Shown here in pieces: positions 8,657 through 16,263 of a stretch of 64,000 nucleotides of DNA (within the stretch, counting starts at the first letter, position 1; every line of letters starts with the position of its first letter). Location: the NCBI GenBank assembly GCA_910577285.1, contig CAJTLO010000002.1:223962-287961 (forward strand). The letters run 5' to 3'. This DNA comes from an uncultured Rikenellaceae bacterium. GTDB taxonomy: Bacteria > Bacteroidota > Bacteroidia > Bacteroidales > Rikenellaceae. The position numbers were made by a program, and so were the translations under genes. The notes beneath the pieces are model-generated. The model did no database searches. It was given only the letters and a program-made list of their open reading frames with translations, and was not told where the DNA came from.

Positions 8657-8891
8657 ACACTTTTTCCGATAAAACTAAAAAAGCCCCTCTTTTTACCGCC
8701 GTAACCGGCAGTACGTTAAGCCTCATGACCGTGGGTGCGGGTGCGGAAGGGAGCTTTTCGTGGCCTCCGCCTGCATTTCCGGACTGCTCGCGGATGCCGG
8801 AGCCCGGATTGTATGGCACTTAAATTCATTGGTTTGACTTCGTTTCGTGTCCCGGTCGGCCGGATGCCGGCCTCGCGTGGGGCCGGTGGTT

Positions 8892-8923
8892 TTTGGTGGC
8901 CTGCGGGTAATTGCCTATCTTTA
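8892..8923 (+). promoter_or_regulatory. Promoter of pepE
   Basis: TTTG at 8892-8895 and TATCTTTA at 8916-8923 are 20 nt apart. The expected start near 8929 leaves a leader of about 56 nt before the pepE ATG. Apart from this and the divergent acpP promoter, the 400-bp gap between acpP and pepE shows nothing recognisable. Confidence 0.55.
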
Positions 8924-8984
8924 GCTGCGATTTGCCGATGCGAATGCTTTCGATTGTAATTTACGAATATAAAACCACTTTGTC

Positions 8985-9695
8985 ATGAGACTTCTTCTTA
9001 TCAGCAACTCGACCAATGCGGGCGAGGAGTACCTCAAGTATCCGATAGGCGACATCGCCGACTTTCTCGGCTGTGTCGACCGGGTACTTTTCATCCCTTA
9101 TGCCGCCGTCTCTTTCTCCTATGACGAATATGCCGAGAAGGTGCAGCGTCGTTTCGACGAGATAGGCATCGGGGTTCGTTCCATACATCTTGAGGCCGAC
9201 CCCGTGCGTGCGGTCATGGAGGCCGAGGCGGTAGTCGTGGGCGGCGGCAACACCTTCGCCCTTATCAAGAAGATGCAGGAGCAAGGGCTGCTCGAACCGC
9301 TCCGCGAACGGCTCGCAGAGGGGATGCCTTATGTAGGATGGAGTGCGGGCAGCAACGTGGCGTGTCCCACGATCCGTACCACCAACGACATGCCCATCGT
9401 GGAACCCGAATCGTTCCGGGCCATAGGGGCCGTGGGATTCCAGATCAATCCCCACTACCTCGACGCCAATCCGGAGGGGCATGCGGGCGAAACGCGCGAG
9501 CAGCGCATCGAGGAGTTCATCGCCGCCAACCGGGAGGTCTATGTGGCCGGTCTGCGCGAGGGGTGCATGCTGCGTGTGGAGGGTGACGGAATGCAACTGA
9601 AGGGCCCCAGGCCGCTGCGCATCTTCCGTTACGGGGAGGCACCGCGCGAGGTGCAGCCCGGCGACGATCTTTCGTTCCTGATGCAGAGGGCGTAA
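8985..9695 (+). CDS. pepE: Peptidase E, alpha-aspartyl dipeptidase
   Basis: This cytosolic S51 serine peptidase cleaves dipeptides with N-terminal aspartate. The 236-residue protein aligns by position with the Salmonella enzyme. The nucleophile is S120 in the elbow GWSAGSN, and the catalytic residues D135 (RTTNDMP) and H157 (INPHYLD) are at the expected numbers. The fold is related to class I glutamine amidotransferases, with VGGGNTF preceding the active site. The gene has its own promoter and is followed by a strong terminator hairpin, so it is likely monocistronic. Confidence 0.94.
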   Translation: MRLLLISNSTNAGEEYLKYPIGDIADFLGCVDRVLFIPYAAVSFSYDEYAEKVQRRFDEIGIGVRSIHLEADPVRAVMEAEAVVVGGGNTFALIKKMQEQGLLEPLRERLAEGMPYVGWSAGSNVACPTIRTTNDMPIVEPESFRAIGAVGFQINPHYLDANPEGHAGETREQRIEEFIAANREVYVAGLREGCMLRVEGDGMQLKGPRPLRIFRYGEAPREVQPGDDLSFLMQRA

Positions 9696-9708
9696 GAGCT
9701 CCGGATGT

Positions 9709-9757
9709 CGGTCCGCCCCGCTGCTCCGCTTTTGTCGGAGCGGGGCGGACCGTCTTT
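9709..9757 (+). terminator. Terminator after pepE
   Basis: The stem GGTCCGCCCCG...CTCCG pairs with CGGAG...CGGGGCGGACC around a short T-rich loop and is followed by GTCTTTTCC. It is a canonical GC-rich hairpin. Confidence 0.75.
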
Positions 9758-9819
9758 TCCGGCAGCGGGTATCCCTCCGGGACGGAGGAAAAGGAACGGA
9801 TTGTTTCACTGTAAATTCG

Positions 9820-10194
9820 ATGGACGGCATGTCGATGACCGGCGAACTCGGTGCGGCGGGCGAAGAGCTCGCAGTGGGGTGGCTCAGGGCCCATGGATTT
9901 CTCATCATGGATCGGAACTGGCGCATGGGGCGTTACGAGTTGGATATCGTGGCGGCGCGGGGCGAGCGGGTCCATTTCGTCGAGGTGAAGTTGCGCCGTG
10001 CGGGAGGACTCACGCAGCCGGAAGAGGCCATGACGGCAGCCAAAGGGCGTGCGCTGTTGCGGGCGGCCAACTGTTATATCGAAGCCCGCGGGGTGACGCT
10101 CGACTGTCAGATCGATCTGGTGGCGGTGGACCTTATGCCGGACGGGAGCGCACAGGTGCGGTATGTGCCGGATGCCGTGCCGCTCAGGTGGTAG
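9820..10194 (+). CDS. YraN / UPF0102 family protein
   Basis: This 124-residue protein belongs to the UPF0102 family, a small restriction-endonuclease-like fold of unknown role. The diagnostic segment runs from NWR through GRYELDIVA to HFVEVKLRR. It places the acidic residues and lysine of a PD-(D/E)xK nuclease-like core between residues 35 and 60. The first codon could be the ATG used here or the ATG five codons later (MTGELGAAGE). The frame ends inside the open frame that leads into waaA, with about 90 bp between its stop and the waaA start chosen here. In many bacteria this gene sits beside rnh or lipid-A genes, but function is unproven. Confidence 0.85.
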   Translation: MDGMSMTGELGAAGEELAVGWLRAHGFLIMDRNWRMGRYELDIVAARGERVHFVEVKLRRAGGLTQPEEAMTAAKGRALLRAANCYIEARGVTLDCQIDLVAVDLMPDGSAQVRYVPDAVPLRW

Positions 10195-10282
10195 GTTTGT
10201 CCGTACGGGCAAAATTTTATACTTTCGTGCCGTGCGGTCCCCGGCGGTGCCGCACGGCTACGAAATAAGAACGAATTGGCAG

Positions 10283-11521
10283 ATGTGGTGGTATAATTTA
10301 GGTATCCGGTTCTATACCGGTGCCGTCCGGCTGGCCTCCCCGTTCGTGCGGAAGGCGGCGTTGTGGACCCAGGGACGCAGGGACATCTTCCCGCAACTGG
10401 AACGGGCCGTGGGCGACGGCGGCAGGATCATCTGGTTTCATGCCGCATCCCTGGGCGAGTTCGAGCAGGGACGTCCCGTCATGGAGGCCTTGCGGGAGCG
10501 CTATCCCGACTACCGGATACTTCTCACGTTCTTTTCTCCCTCCGGTTACGAAATCCGCAAGAACTATTCCGGCGCCGACTGGGTGTTTTACCTTCCGGCC
10601 GACACACCGCGCAATGCGGCGCGTTTTCTGGATGCGGTGAAACCCGAAATGGCGGTTTTCATCAAGTATGAGTTCTGGCTGAACTACCTCTCGGCCCTCG
10701 CCGAACGCGGGGTACCTGCCTATATCATATCCTCCATTTTCCGTCGCGATTCGGTCTTCTTCCGTCCCTGGGGCGGCGCTTTCCGTCGGGCCCTGCGTTC
10801 GTTCCGCCGGCTCTTCGTGCAGGATGCCGAATCGGAGGAGCTGTTGGCCGGTATCGGTGTCACGGCTGTCACCGTGGCGGGAGATACCCGTTTCGATCGG
10901 GTGGGCCGGATCGCCGACGGAGCCCGCAGGCTTCCGCAGGTGGAGGATTTCGTCGACGGAGGTACGGTGTTCGTGGCGGGCAGTACGTGGGCCCCGGACG
11001 AGGAGCTCCTCGTCCGACTGATGAATGCCAATCCGGATGTGAAGTTCATCCTTGCTCCGCACGAGATGGACGAGAAGCGGATCGGGGAGCTGGAGGCCGC
11101 CGTGAACGGCGGTGCCGTGCGTTACACCCGATACGGCGAGGCCGACGGCGGCAGGGACAAACAACTGCTCGTCATCGATACGATCGGCATTCTCTCGTCG
11201 GTCTACAGCTACGGTTCGTATGCCTACATCGGCGGAGGATTCGGGGTGGGGATACACAACACCTTGGAGGCGGCCACGTTCGGGATGCCGGTGGCCTTCG
11301 GGCCGAATTACGCCAAGTTCCGCGAGGCCCGCGATCTGGTAGCCCTCGGCGCGGCGCAAAGCGTCGCCGGCTACGAGGAGCTGTCCGCCTGGTTCTCCGC
11401 TCTGCGGTCCGACGGAGAGGCCTACGATCGGGCTGCAAAACAGGCGGCGGAGTACGTGCGTTCCCATCGGGGGGCGACGTCGATCATTCTGCGGGAGCTT
11501 TTCGGCGAACCGGCTGAGTGA
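10283..11521 (+). CDS. waaA: 3-deoxy-D-manno-octulosonic acid (Kdo) transferase
   Basis: This is a membrane-associated GT30 glycosyltransferase that adds Kdo from CMP-Kdo to the lipid A precursor in LPS core assembly. The 412-residue protein begins MWWYNLGIRFYTGAVRLASPF, an N-terminal membrane-associating helix. The catalytic glutamate is E59 in HAASLGEFEQG. The C-terminal nucleotide-binding half shows the conserved VAGSTWAPDEE, GGGFGVGIHNTLEAATFG and GPNYAKFREA motifs. The frame is open for 40 more codons upstream, but those residues are not family-like and overlap yraN, so I start at the internal ATG. The bcp gene follows 77 bp downstream. Confidence 0.93.
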   Translation: MWWYNLGIRFYTGAVRLASPFVRKAALWTQGRRDIFPQLERAVGDGGRIIWFHAASLGEFEQGRPVMEALRERYPDYRILLTFFSPSGYEIRKNYSGADWVFYLPADTPRNAARFLDAVKPEMAVFIKYEFWLNYLSALAERGVPAYIISSIFRRDSVFFRPWGGAFRRALRSFRRLFVQDAESEELLAGIGVTAVTVAGDTRFDRVGRIADGARRLPQVEDFVDGGTVFVAGSTWAPDEELLVRLMNANPDVKFILAPHEMDEKRIGELEAAVNGGAVRYTRYGEADGGRDKQLLVIDTIGILSSVYSYGSYAYIGGGFGVGIHNTLEAATFGMPVAFGPNYAKFREARDLVALGAAQSVAGYEELSAWFSALRSDGEAYDRAAKQAAEYVRSHRGATSIILRELFGEPAE

Positions 11522-11598
11522 CCGCAGCGGAGCCTTTCGGCCCGTGCGCTCCCGGCCGGGGCGTATTGCATCGGATTCAACCAATAAAAACATACATA

Positions 11599-12063
11599 AT
11601 GCTCAAAGAGGGAGATAAGGCGCCTGATTTTTCGGGTGTCGACCAGGACGGGCGGACCGTGACGCTCGGTCAGTTCAGCGGGAAGAAACTGATACTCTAT
11701 TTTTATCCGAAGGATAATACGACCGGATGTACGGCCGAGGCGTGCAGCCTGCGGGACGGTTATGCGGAGCTGAAGCGGAAGGGCTTCGAGATTGTCGGCG
11801 TGAGTCCCGACAGCCAGAAGTCGCATCGCGGTTTCGCCGACAAGCACGAACTGCGTTTTACGTTGATTGCCGACACCGACAAATCCATCGCCTCCGCTTA
11901 CGGCGTATGGGGATTGAAGAAGTTCATGGGGCGCGAGTACATGGGGATTCTGCGCACTACCTTTATCATAAGCGGCGACGGAGTGATCGAGAAGGTTTTT
12001 ACGAAGGTCGATACGAAGGATCATTTCCGTCAGATAGCCGGCACCTACCGGGAGGAGGCGTAG
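11599..12063 (+). CDS. bcp: Thioredoxin-dependent peroxiredoxin, Bcp/PrxQ type
   Basis: This cytoplasmic thiol peroxidase of 154 residues reduces hydroperoxides. The peroxidatic cysteine C44 and resolving cysteine C49 sit in the helix NTTGCTAEACSLRDGY. This is the CxxxxC atypical two-cysteine arrangement of PrxQ. The start MLKEGDKAPDF is the typical family N-terminus. The longer open frame upstream is spacer after waaA. It may be co-transcribed with waaA, since no clear promoter or terminator separates the two. In this anaerobic lineage it probably serves oxygen and peroxide tolerance. Confidence 0.94.
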   Translation: MLKEGDKAPDFSGVDQDGRTVTLGQFSGKKLILYFYPKDNTTGCTAEACSLRDGYAELKRKGFEIVGVSPDSQKSHRGFADKHELRFTLIADTDKSIASAYGVWGLKKFMGREYMGILRTTFIISGDGVIEKVFTKVDTKDHFRQIAGTYREEA

Positions 12064-12270
12064 TGCCTTCCGTTGCGGTCGCGGTATCGTCGGTGCGGAG
12101 GTGTTGTCCGGAGTCGTTCCGGTGGCGCTTCGGTACGGGCATGTTGCGGCGCCTTCGTTACGGTCCGGTCGCCTGTCCGGCTTCGTGTTGCCATAAAGAC
12201 GTCCCGCGGCATTGCGTGTGCCGGACTTCCGTCCGATTGTCGCACGGGAGGGCGTTTTCCTGCGGGAGCC

Positions 12271-12347
12271 CTGCAAAGCCGACTACCCCTCCTCGGGGAA
12301 GTGCCTTAACAAACAAGAGCAACTCGCAAGTAAACTTGCAGTTGCTC
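12271..12347 (+). repeat. 77-bp intergenic repeat, copy 1
   Basis: This copy matches the one at 12456-12532 with one difference (aactcG versus aactcA). It contains TTAACAAACAAGAGCAACT at 12306-12324, a small palindrome GCAAGTAAACTTGC, and only the first 8 bp of the right arm AGTTGCTC before the similarity stops. The 200 bp to its left, after bcp, hold nothing I can recognise. Confidence 0.8.
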
Positions 12348-12455
12348 CATTCACGCTCCGCGACCGGGGTCGGTCCCCGGGACCTTCTGCAGAAGGTGTA
12401 CCGGAAAAGCGGGGATTCACTTCGCTGCGCTCGTTGATCCCCGCAGGGGGGAGCT

Positions 12456-12543
12456 CTGCAAAGCCGACTACCCCTCCTCGGGGAAGTGCCTTAACAAACA
12501 AGAGCAACTCACAAGTAAACTTGCAGTTGCTCTTGTTTGTTAA
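12456..12543 (+). repeat. 77-bp repeat copy 2 with complete 19-bp inverted repeat
   Basis: The second copy spans 12456-12532. Here TTAACAAACAAGAGCAACT (12491-12509) is matched perfectly by its complement at 12525-12543, a 19-bp stem with a 15-nt loop. A further hairpin, GACCCGC with GCGGGTC (12544-12567), follows before tRNA-Ser. Read on the minus strand these hairpins lie directly after the tRNA, so they could terminate its transcript. Between the copies an 8-bp inverted repeat GCGGGGAT/ATCCCCGC is also visible. Confidence 0.8.
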
Positions 12544-12572
12544 GACCCGCACCTTGCGGCGCGGGTCGGCTT

Positions 12573-12662
12573 TGGCGGAAAGAGAGGGATTCGAACCCCC
12601 GGTACAGTTGCCCGTACACCGCATTTCGAGTGCGGCCCGTTCGACCACTCCGGCATCTTTCC
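12573..12662 (-). tRNA. tRNA-Ser(CGA)
   Basis: The minus strand reads GGAAAGATGCCGGAGTGGTC and continues into a full class II tRNA. The acceptor stem GGAAAGA pairs with TCTTTCC. The anticodon loop is CTCGAAA with anticodon CGA (codon UCG). A long variable arm GTACGGGCAACTGTAC is present, and the T arm contains GGTTCGAATCC. The CCA end is encoded (12575-12573). A TACTTTTG -7 box at 12710-12703 lies about 40 nt upstream. Confidence 0.97.
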
Positions 12663-12768
12663 GTTGCATCGCAGGGGGCATATCCCTCCTGCTTACGGGC
12701 TACAAAAGTAATAATAATTTGCAAATTAACTACCGCTCGGAAAAAATTGCGTATTTAATTTGCGGAAT

Positions 12769-12789
12769 CCGGCCCCGGAAAGGGGCCGG
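12769..12789 (-). terminator. Hairpin after the double-GNAT gene
   Basis: The stem CCGGCCCC with GGGGCCGG around a 5-nt loop lies 36 bp beyond the GNAT stop codon. No strong T-run follows on the minus strand. Confidence 0.5.
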
Positions 12790-12824
12790 TTGTCGGTTGG
12801 CTGCCTTCGTGGCGGGCAGGGGGC

Positions 12825-13823
12825 TCAGCAGAAGGAGACCGTTCCCCGGATGCCTTGCAGCGCCCGGGGCCGCAATTCGGCAGCCATTACGAAATGCGGC
12901 GGGAGGTCGCCCGTCGGCCGGATGCCGTAACGGGTCGTGGCGCGGAAACCGAAACGATGGTAATAGGCGGGGTCGCCGCACAGGAATGCCGCGCCGAACC
13001 CCATGGATCGGGCACGGCGCATGCCTTCTTTCAGCAAGACTCCGCCCAGGCCCATACCGCGGTGGGCGGCGAGCACGGAGAGCGGAGCCACCAGCACCCC
13101 TTCGTAGCGGTTGCCGTCGGGGGAGGTCACCCGTGTCCGGGTGAACAGGACGTGTGCTACGGGTTGCTCTTCGTGGGTCGCTACCAAGGCGAGGTCGGGA
13201 ATGTAATCATCCCCGGCCCGCAGCGCGGCCGCGAAATCCTGTTCCGCCCCGTCGCTGACTCGCGCCGTTTCGAAGGCCGTCCCGACGAGGCGGTAGAGCG
13301 TCTGCTCTTCGTCGGGGCGTTCGGGGCGGATGGCATAGCCTGCGGCGGACAGGGAGGAGGCGCGTAGGTCGAAACGGTAGATATGGGTCGCGGCTCCGTC
13401 CGGACCGTATCCCTCGCCGATGTACATGTAGCCGTACTTTTCGTAATATCCCTCCAGCTCGGTCGAGAGATAGAGGCTCCGGTAGCCCGCGCGGGCCGCA
13501 TCGCTGCGGCACTGTTCCAGCAGCAGACCGGCGTAGCCGTGTCCGCGGAAAGGTTCGTCGATATAGAGTGCGCAAACCCAGGGATATAGGTCGTGGCGAC
13601 TGATGAAATCGTTGGCGATGAGGCCGGCGCAACCGATAACGGTTTCGGAATCCATGAGGAGGTACCATTGGGGGAGGGGACCGGCCGCATACAGCGATTC
13701 CGAGATGCAGTCCTCGTAGACCGCTTGCGGTACCTCCTTCCAGCGGGAGGAGATGTATGCTATGGCTTGCCCTGCGTATGCGGGGTGTTGCCGGACGGAC
13801 AGGATGCGGGGAAGGTCGTTCAT
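12825..13823 (-). CDS. Tandem GNAT-family N-acetyltransferase
   Basis: This 332-residue protein appears to contain two fused GNAT domains. The N-terminal one (about residues 1-155) has a V/I-D-E-PFRGHGYAGLLLEQC acetyl-CoA loop and a GYYEKYGY segment. The C-terminal one (about 165-332) resembles the YhbS type, with the acetyl-CoA loop AAHRGMGLGGVLLKEGM and the GDPAYYHRFGF motif. Each domain would be expected to bind acetyl-CoA and modify an amine on a small molecule or protein. The substrates are unknown. The gene ends with a hairpin and lies 85 bp downstream of the ROK kinase gene, so the two may share a transcript. Confidence 0.8.
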   Translation of the reverse strand: MNDLPRILSVRQHPAYAGQAIAYISSRWKEVPQAVYEDCISESLYAAGPLPQWYLLMDSETVIGCAGLIANDFISRHDLYPWVCALYIDEPFRGHGYAGLLLEQCRSDAARAGYRSLYLSTELEGYYEKYGYMYIGEGYGPDGAATHIYRFDLRASSLSAAGYAIRPERPDEEQTLYRLVGTAFETARVSDGAEQDFAAALRAGDDYIPDLALVATHEEQPVAHVLFTRTRVTSPDGNRYEGVLVAPLSVLAAHRGMGLGGVLLKEGMRRARSMGFGAAFLCGDPAYYHRFGFRATTRYGIRPTGDLPPHFVMAAELRPRALQGIRGTVSFC

Positions 13824-13908
13824 CTTCGGCGCGGGGGTGAGGTTTCGGTTGTGCGGGTAGGTGCTTCGCGTGCTGCCGGAGGCGGGGCGTCGTTGTCTTC
13901 CGCCCGGC

Positions 13909-14919
13909 TTACCGGCTTTCCAGTTTCCGCAGCTCTTTCCATACCAGGGCCGATGCGCCGAGGACGGCGGCGTTGGCTCCGTCGATGCCCGAGGGGAGCA
14001 GTTTCACCCGTCCCTTGTAGTTGCGCAGTAGATTGGCCTCCATGTGCCTTTTGGTGGGTTCCCATAACAGGTCGCCCGATTTGGCGAGTCCCCCGAAGAG
14101 GAAGATCGCTTCCGGGAAGGAGAAGGCGACGAAGTTGGCCAGCGCCTCGCCCAGGATCCGACCCGTCATCTCGAAAGCGGCCCGGGCCGCTTCGTCGCCG
14201 TCGAGGGCGGCTTCGGCGATCATCCGGGAGTCGAGGCATTCGACCGCGACGCTTCGGAGCTTGCTGGGACGGGGATCGTCGGCCAGAATCTCCAGCATGG
14301 TGCGCACGATGCCCGTCGCGGAGACGTAGGTTTCGAGGCATCCCCGGCGTCCGCAGCCGCAGCGCCTGCCTCCGGGCCGCACCGTCACGTGGCCCAGTTC
14401 GCCGGCTGTGCCGCCCTGGCCGTAGACCATTTCGCCGTTGGCCACGATGCCGCCTCCCAGGCCCGTGCCGAGTGTGATCTCGATGAAGTCGCGCATGCCG
14501 CGTGCCCCGCCGTAGATCATCTCGCCGATGGCGGCGGCGTTGGCGTCGTTGTCGACGACCACCGGCAGGGCGGGGTAGTGTTTCCTGACGGTTTCCACAA
14601 AGGGCACGGTCAGTATTTGCGCTCCCTGCGAACCGTCCGCCGCGTGCTCGTACCACCGGATGTTGATGGGATTCTCGGCCACGCCGCTGAAATAGTTGCC
14701 GTTCGGGGCGCCGATGCCGATCCCCGCCAGGGCGGCGTCGGGGCGGGTGCGCCGGAGCGACTCGATGTCCTGCACGAGTCGTTCCACGTAATCGTCGAAA
14801 TAGGGATATGCCTTGGTCTTGAAGCTTCGTTCCCCTTGCATGCGTCCTTGCGCGTCCACGAGTCCCGTGACGGTGTTCGTGCCGCCGATGTCGATTCCTA
14901 TTGCCAGTTTTTCCGTCAT
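13909..14919 (-). CDS. ROK-family sugar kinase (glucokinase-like)
   Basis: This ROK kinase of 336 residues phosphorylates a hexose or amino sugar in the cytosol using ATP. The phosphate-binding loop is AIGIDIGGTNT at the N-terminus. The central catalytic region contains VVVDNDANAAAIGE. The zinc-binding ROK signature GRRCGCGRRGCLE follows, with cysteines spaced CxCxxxxC. It could be a glucokinase or an N-acetyl sugar kinase, and the sequence alone does not decide. The start at MTEKLAIGIDIGG follows a clear promoter about 100 nt upstream. The double-GNAT gene is downstream on the same strand. Confidence 0.88.
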   Translation of the reverse strand: MTEKLAIGIDIGGTNTVTGLVDAQGRMQGERSFKTKAYPYFDDYVERLVQDIESLRRTRPDAALAGIGIGAPNGNYFSGVAENPINIRWYEHAADGSQGAQILTVPFVETVRKHYPALPVVVDNDANAAAIGEMIYGGARGMRDFIEITLGTGLGGGIVANGEMVYGQGGTAGELGHVTVRPGGRRCGCGRRGCLETYVSATGIVRTMLEILADDPRPSKLRSVAVECLDSRMIAEAALDGDEAARAAFEMTGRILGEALANFVAFSFPEAIFLFGGLAKSGDLLWEPTKRHMEANLLRNYKGRVKLLPSGIDGANAAVLGASALVWKELRKLESR

Positions 14920-15027
14920 GATAGCGTTGTGCTTGGATTTGTGCCTCTGTGCGTTCGCCCGGCCGGGATACGATGTCGGCTCTTTCCGGTATCGGAAAAG
15001 GTGCCGACGGACTTCCCGGCGAATTGG

Positions 15028-15059
15028 CAAAATTATCTAAAATACAATGATTGTGCAAA
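15028..15059 (-). promoter_or_regulatory. Promoter of the ROK kinase gene
   Basis: On the minus strand, TTTG (15059-15056) and TAATTTTG (15035-15028) are 20 nt apart, matching the Bacteroidetes consensus. The predicted start is near 15022, about 100 nt before the ATG. Confidence 0.65.
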
Positions 15060-15080
15060 ATCCCGCGGTTTTCCGTCTCG

Positions 15081-15157
15081 TTGACTTCGTCTTGGATATC
15101 CCGTCTCGGCAAAATCCGAATGCTATTCGGTTTTGCGCTCGACTTTCCGTATCTTTG
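15081..15157 (+). repeat. Isolated copy of the hairpin plus -7-box repeat; promoter of polyprenyl synthase
   Basis: This 77-bp element is the same family as the array upstream of dnaX. It contains GTCTCGGCAAAATCCGAATG and the complementary arm ATTCGGTTTTG, then GCGCTCGACTTTCCG and the -7 box TATCTTTG (15150-15157). It points at the polyprenyl synthase gene, whose ATG is 71 bp downstream. Confidence 0.75.
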
Positions 15158-15227
15158 CAGCGCAGGCCGTCCGAAGGAGCCAGGCGCTCCCTCCGGCGGT
15201 GTAACCGATTGATTCGATACGGAAATC

Positions 15228-16202
15228 ATGTACAGCAAAGAAGAACTTTCGACCGTCATAGAGGAGTATGTTCATGCGCTCCCTTTCCCCGAAGAACCCG
15301 ATTCGCTCTATGCCCCCATCGCCTATTCGCTCGAGCGGGGAGGCAAGCGGTTGCGGCCGCTGCTCGCCATGATGGCGTGCAATATCTTCAGCGACGATGT
15401 GGAGCGTGCGTTGCCCTGTGCGGCGGCGGTGGAGGTGTTCCACAACTTCACGTTGCTGCACGACGATATCATGGACAACGCTGCGGTGCGGCGCGGCAAA
15501 CCTGCCGTGCATCGCAAGTGGGGCGCCAACAGCGCCATTCTCTCCGGCGATGCCATGATGATCTACTCCTACCGTCTGCTGGAGCGGGTCGATCCCGTCC
15601 TGCTGCCGGAGCTCTTCCCCATTTTCAACGACACCTCGCTGAAGGTGTGCGAGGGGCAGCAGTACGACATGGACTTTGAGTCCCTCGAACGGGTGCCCAT
15701 GGACGATTATCTGCTCATGATATCGCTGAAGACCGCCGTGCTGCTGGCCGGGGCCACCGTGATGGGAGCGATATGCGGCGGGGCGTCGCGGGAGGACTGC
15801 GAGCGGCTCCATACGTTCGCCATGGAGCTCGGCATGGCTTTCCAGATACGCGACGACATTCTCGACAGCTACGGAACGCAGGCATCGCTCGGGAAAAAGA
15901 TAGGCGGCGATATTATCGAAGGGAAGAAGACTTTCCTCACTACCGACGCGATGGAGGTTGCCGACGAGGATACGCGCAGGCGGCTGGCCGGCCTGATGCA
16001 CAACAGGGAGATGATCCCCGACGAAAAGGTGACGCGCGTACTGGCCATCTACGATGCGCTCGGCGTACGCGAACGGGCCGAGGCGGCCGTGACGCGTTAT
16101 ACCGATCGGGCGACCGCTGCGCTCGCCGGCCTGTCGGTGCCGGCCGCAAGGCGGGAACCGATGGAGCGGCTTGCGCTCGAACTCACCAGCCGGTGGAGCT
16201 GA
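15228..16202 (+). CDS. Polyprenyl (farnesyl/geranylgeranyl-type) diphosphate synthase
   Basis: This trans-isoprenyl diphosphate synthase of 324 residues condenses isopentenyl diphosphate with allylic diphosphates. The first aspartate-rich motif is DDIMD (79-83), preceded by FHNFTLLH. The second is FQIRDDILD (209-213). The GGKRLRP substrate-binding motif lies near residue 38. An aromatic residue sits five positions before the first motif, as in shorter-chain enzymes, but chain length cannot be settled by eye. The product feeds undecaprenyl, quinone or other isoprenoid pools. A U32 gene follows 61 bp downstream in the same direction. Confidence 0.92.
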   Translation: MYSKEELSTVIEEYVHALPFPEEPDSLYAPIAYSLERGGKRLRPLLAMMACNIFSDDVERALPCAAAVEVFHNFTLLHDDIMDNAAVRRGKPAVHRKWGANSAILSGDAMMIYSYRLLERVDPVLLPELFPIFNDTSLKVCEGQQYDMDFESLERVPMDDYLLMISLKTAVLLAGATVMGAICGGASREDCERLHTFAMELGMAFQIRDDILDSYGTQASLGKKIGGDIIEGKKTFLTTDAMEVADEDTRRRLAGLMHNREMIPDEKVTRVLAIYDALGVRERAEAAVTRYTDRATAALAGLSVPAARREPMERLALELTSRWS

Positions 16203-16263
16203 TCCGGCATCTGCTCCGGAAACGGGGCGACAGCCTTTCGCAACGATCGACGATAGCATTTGA

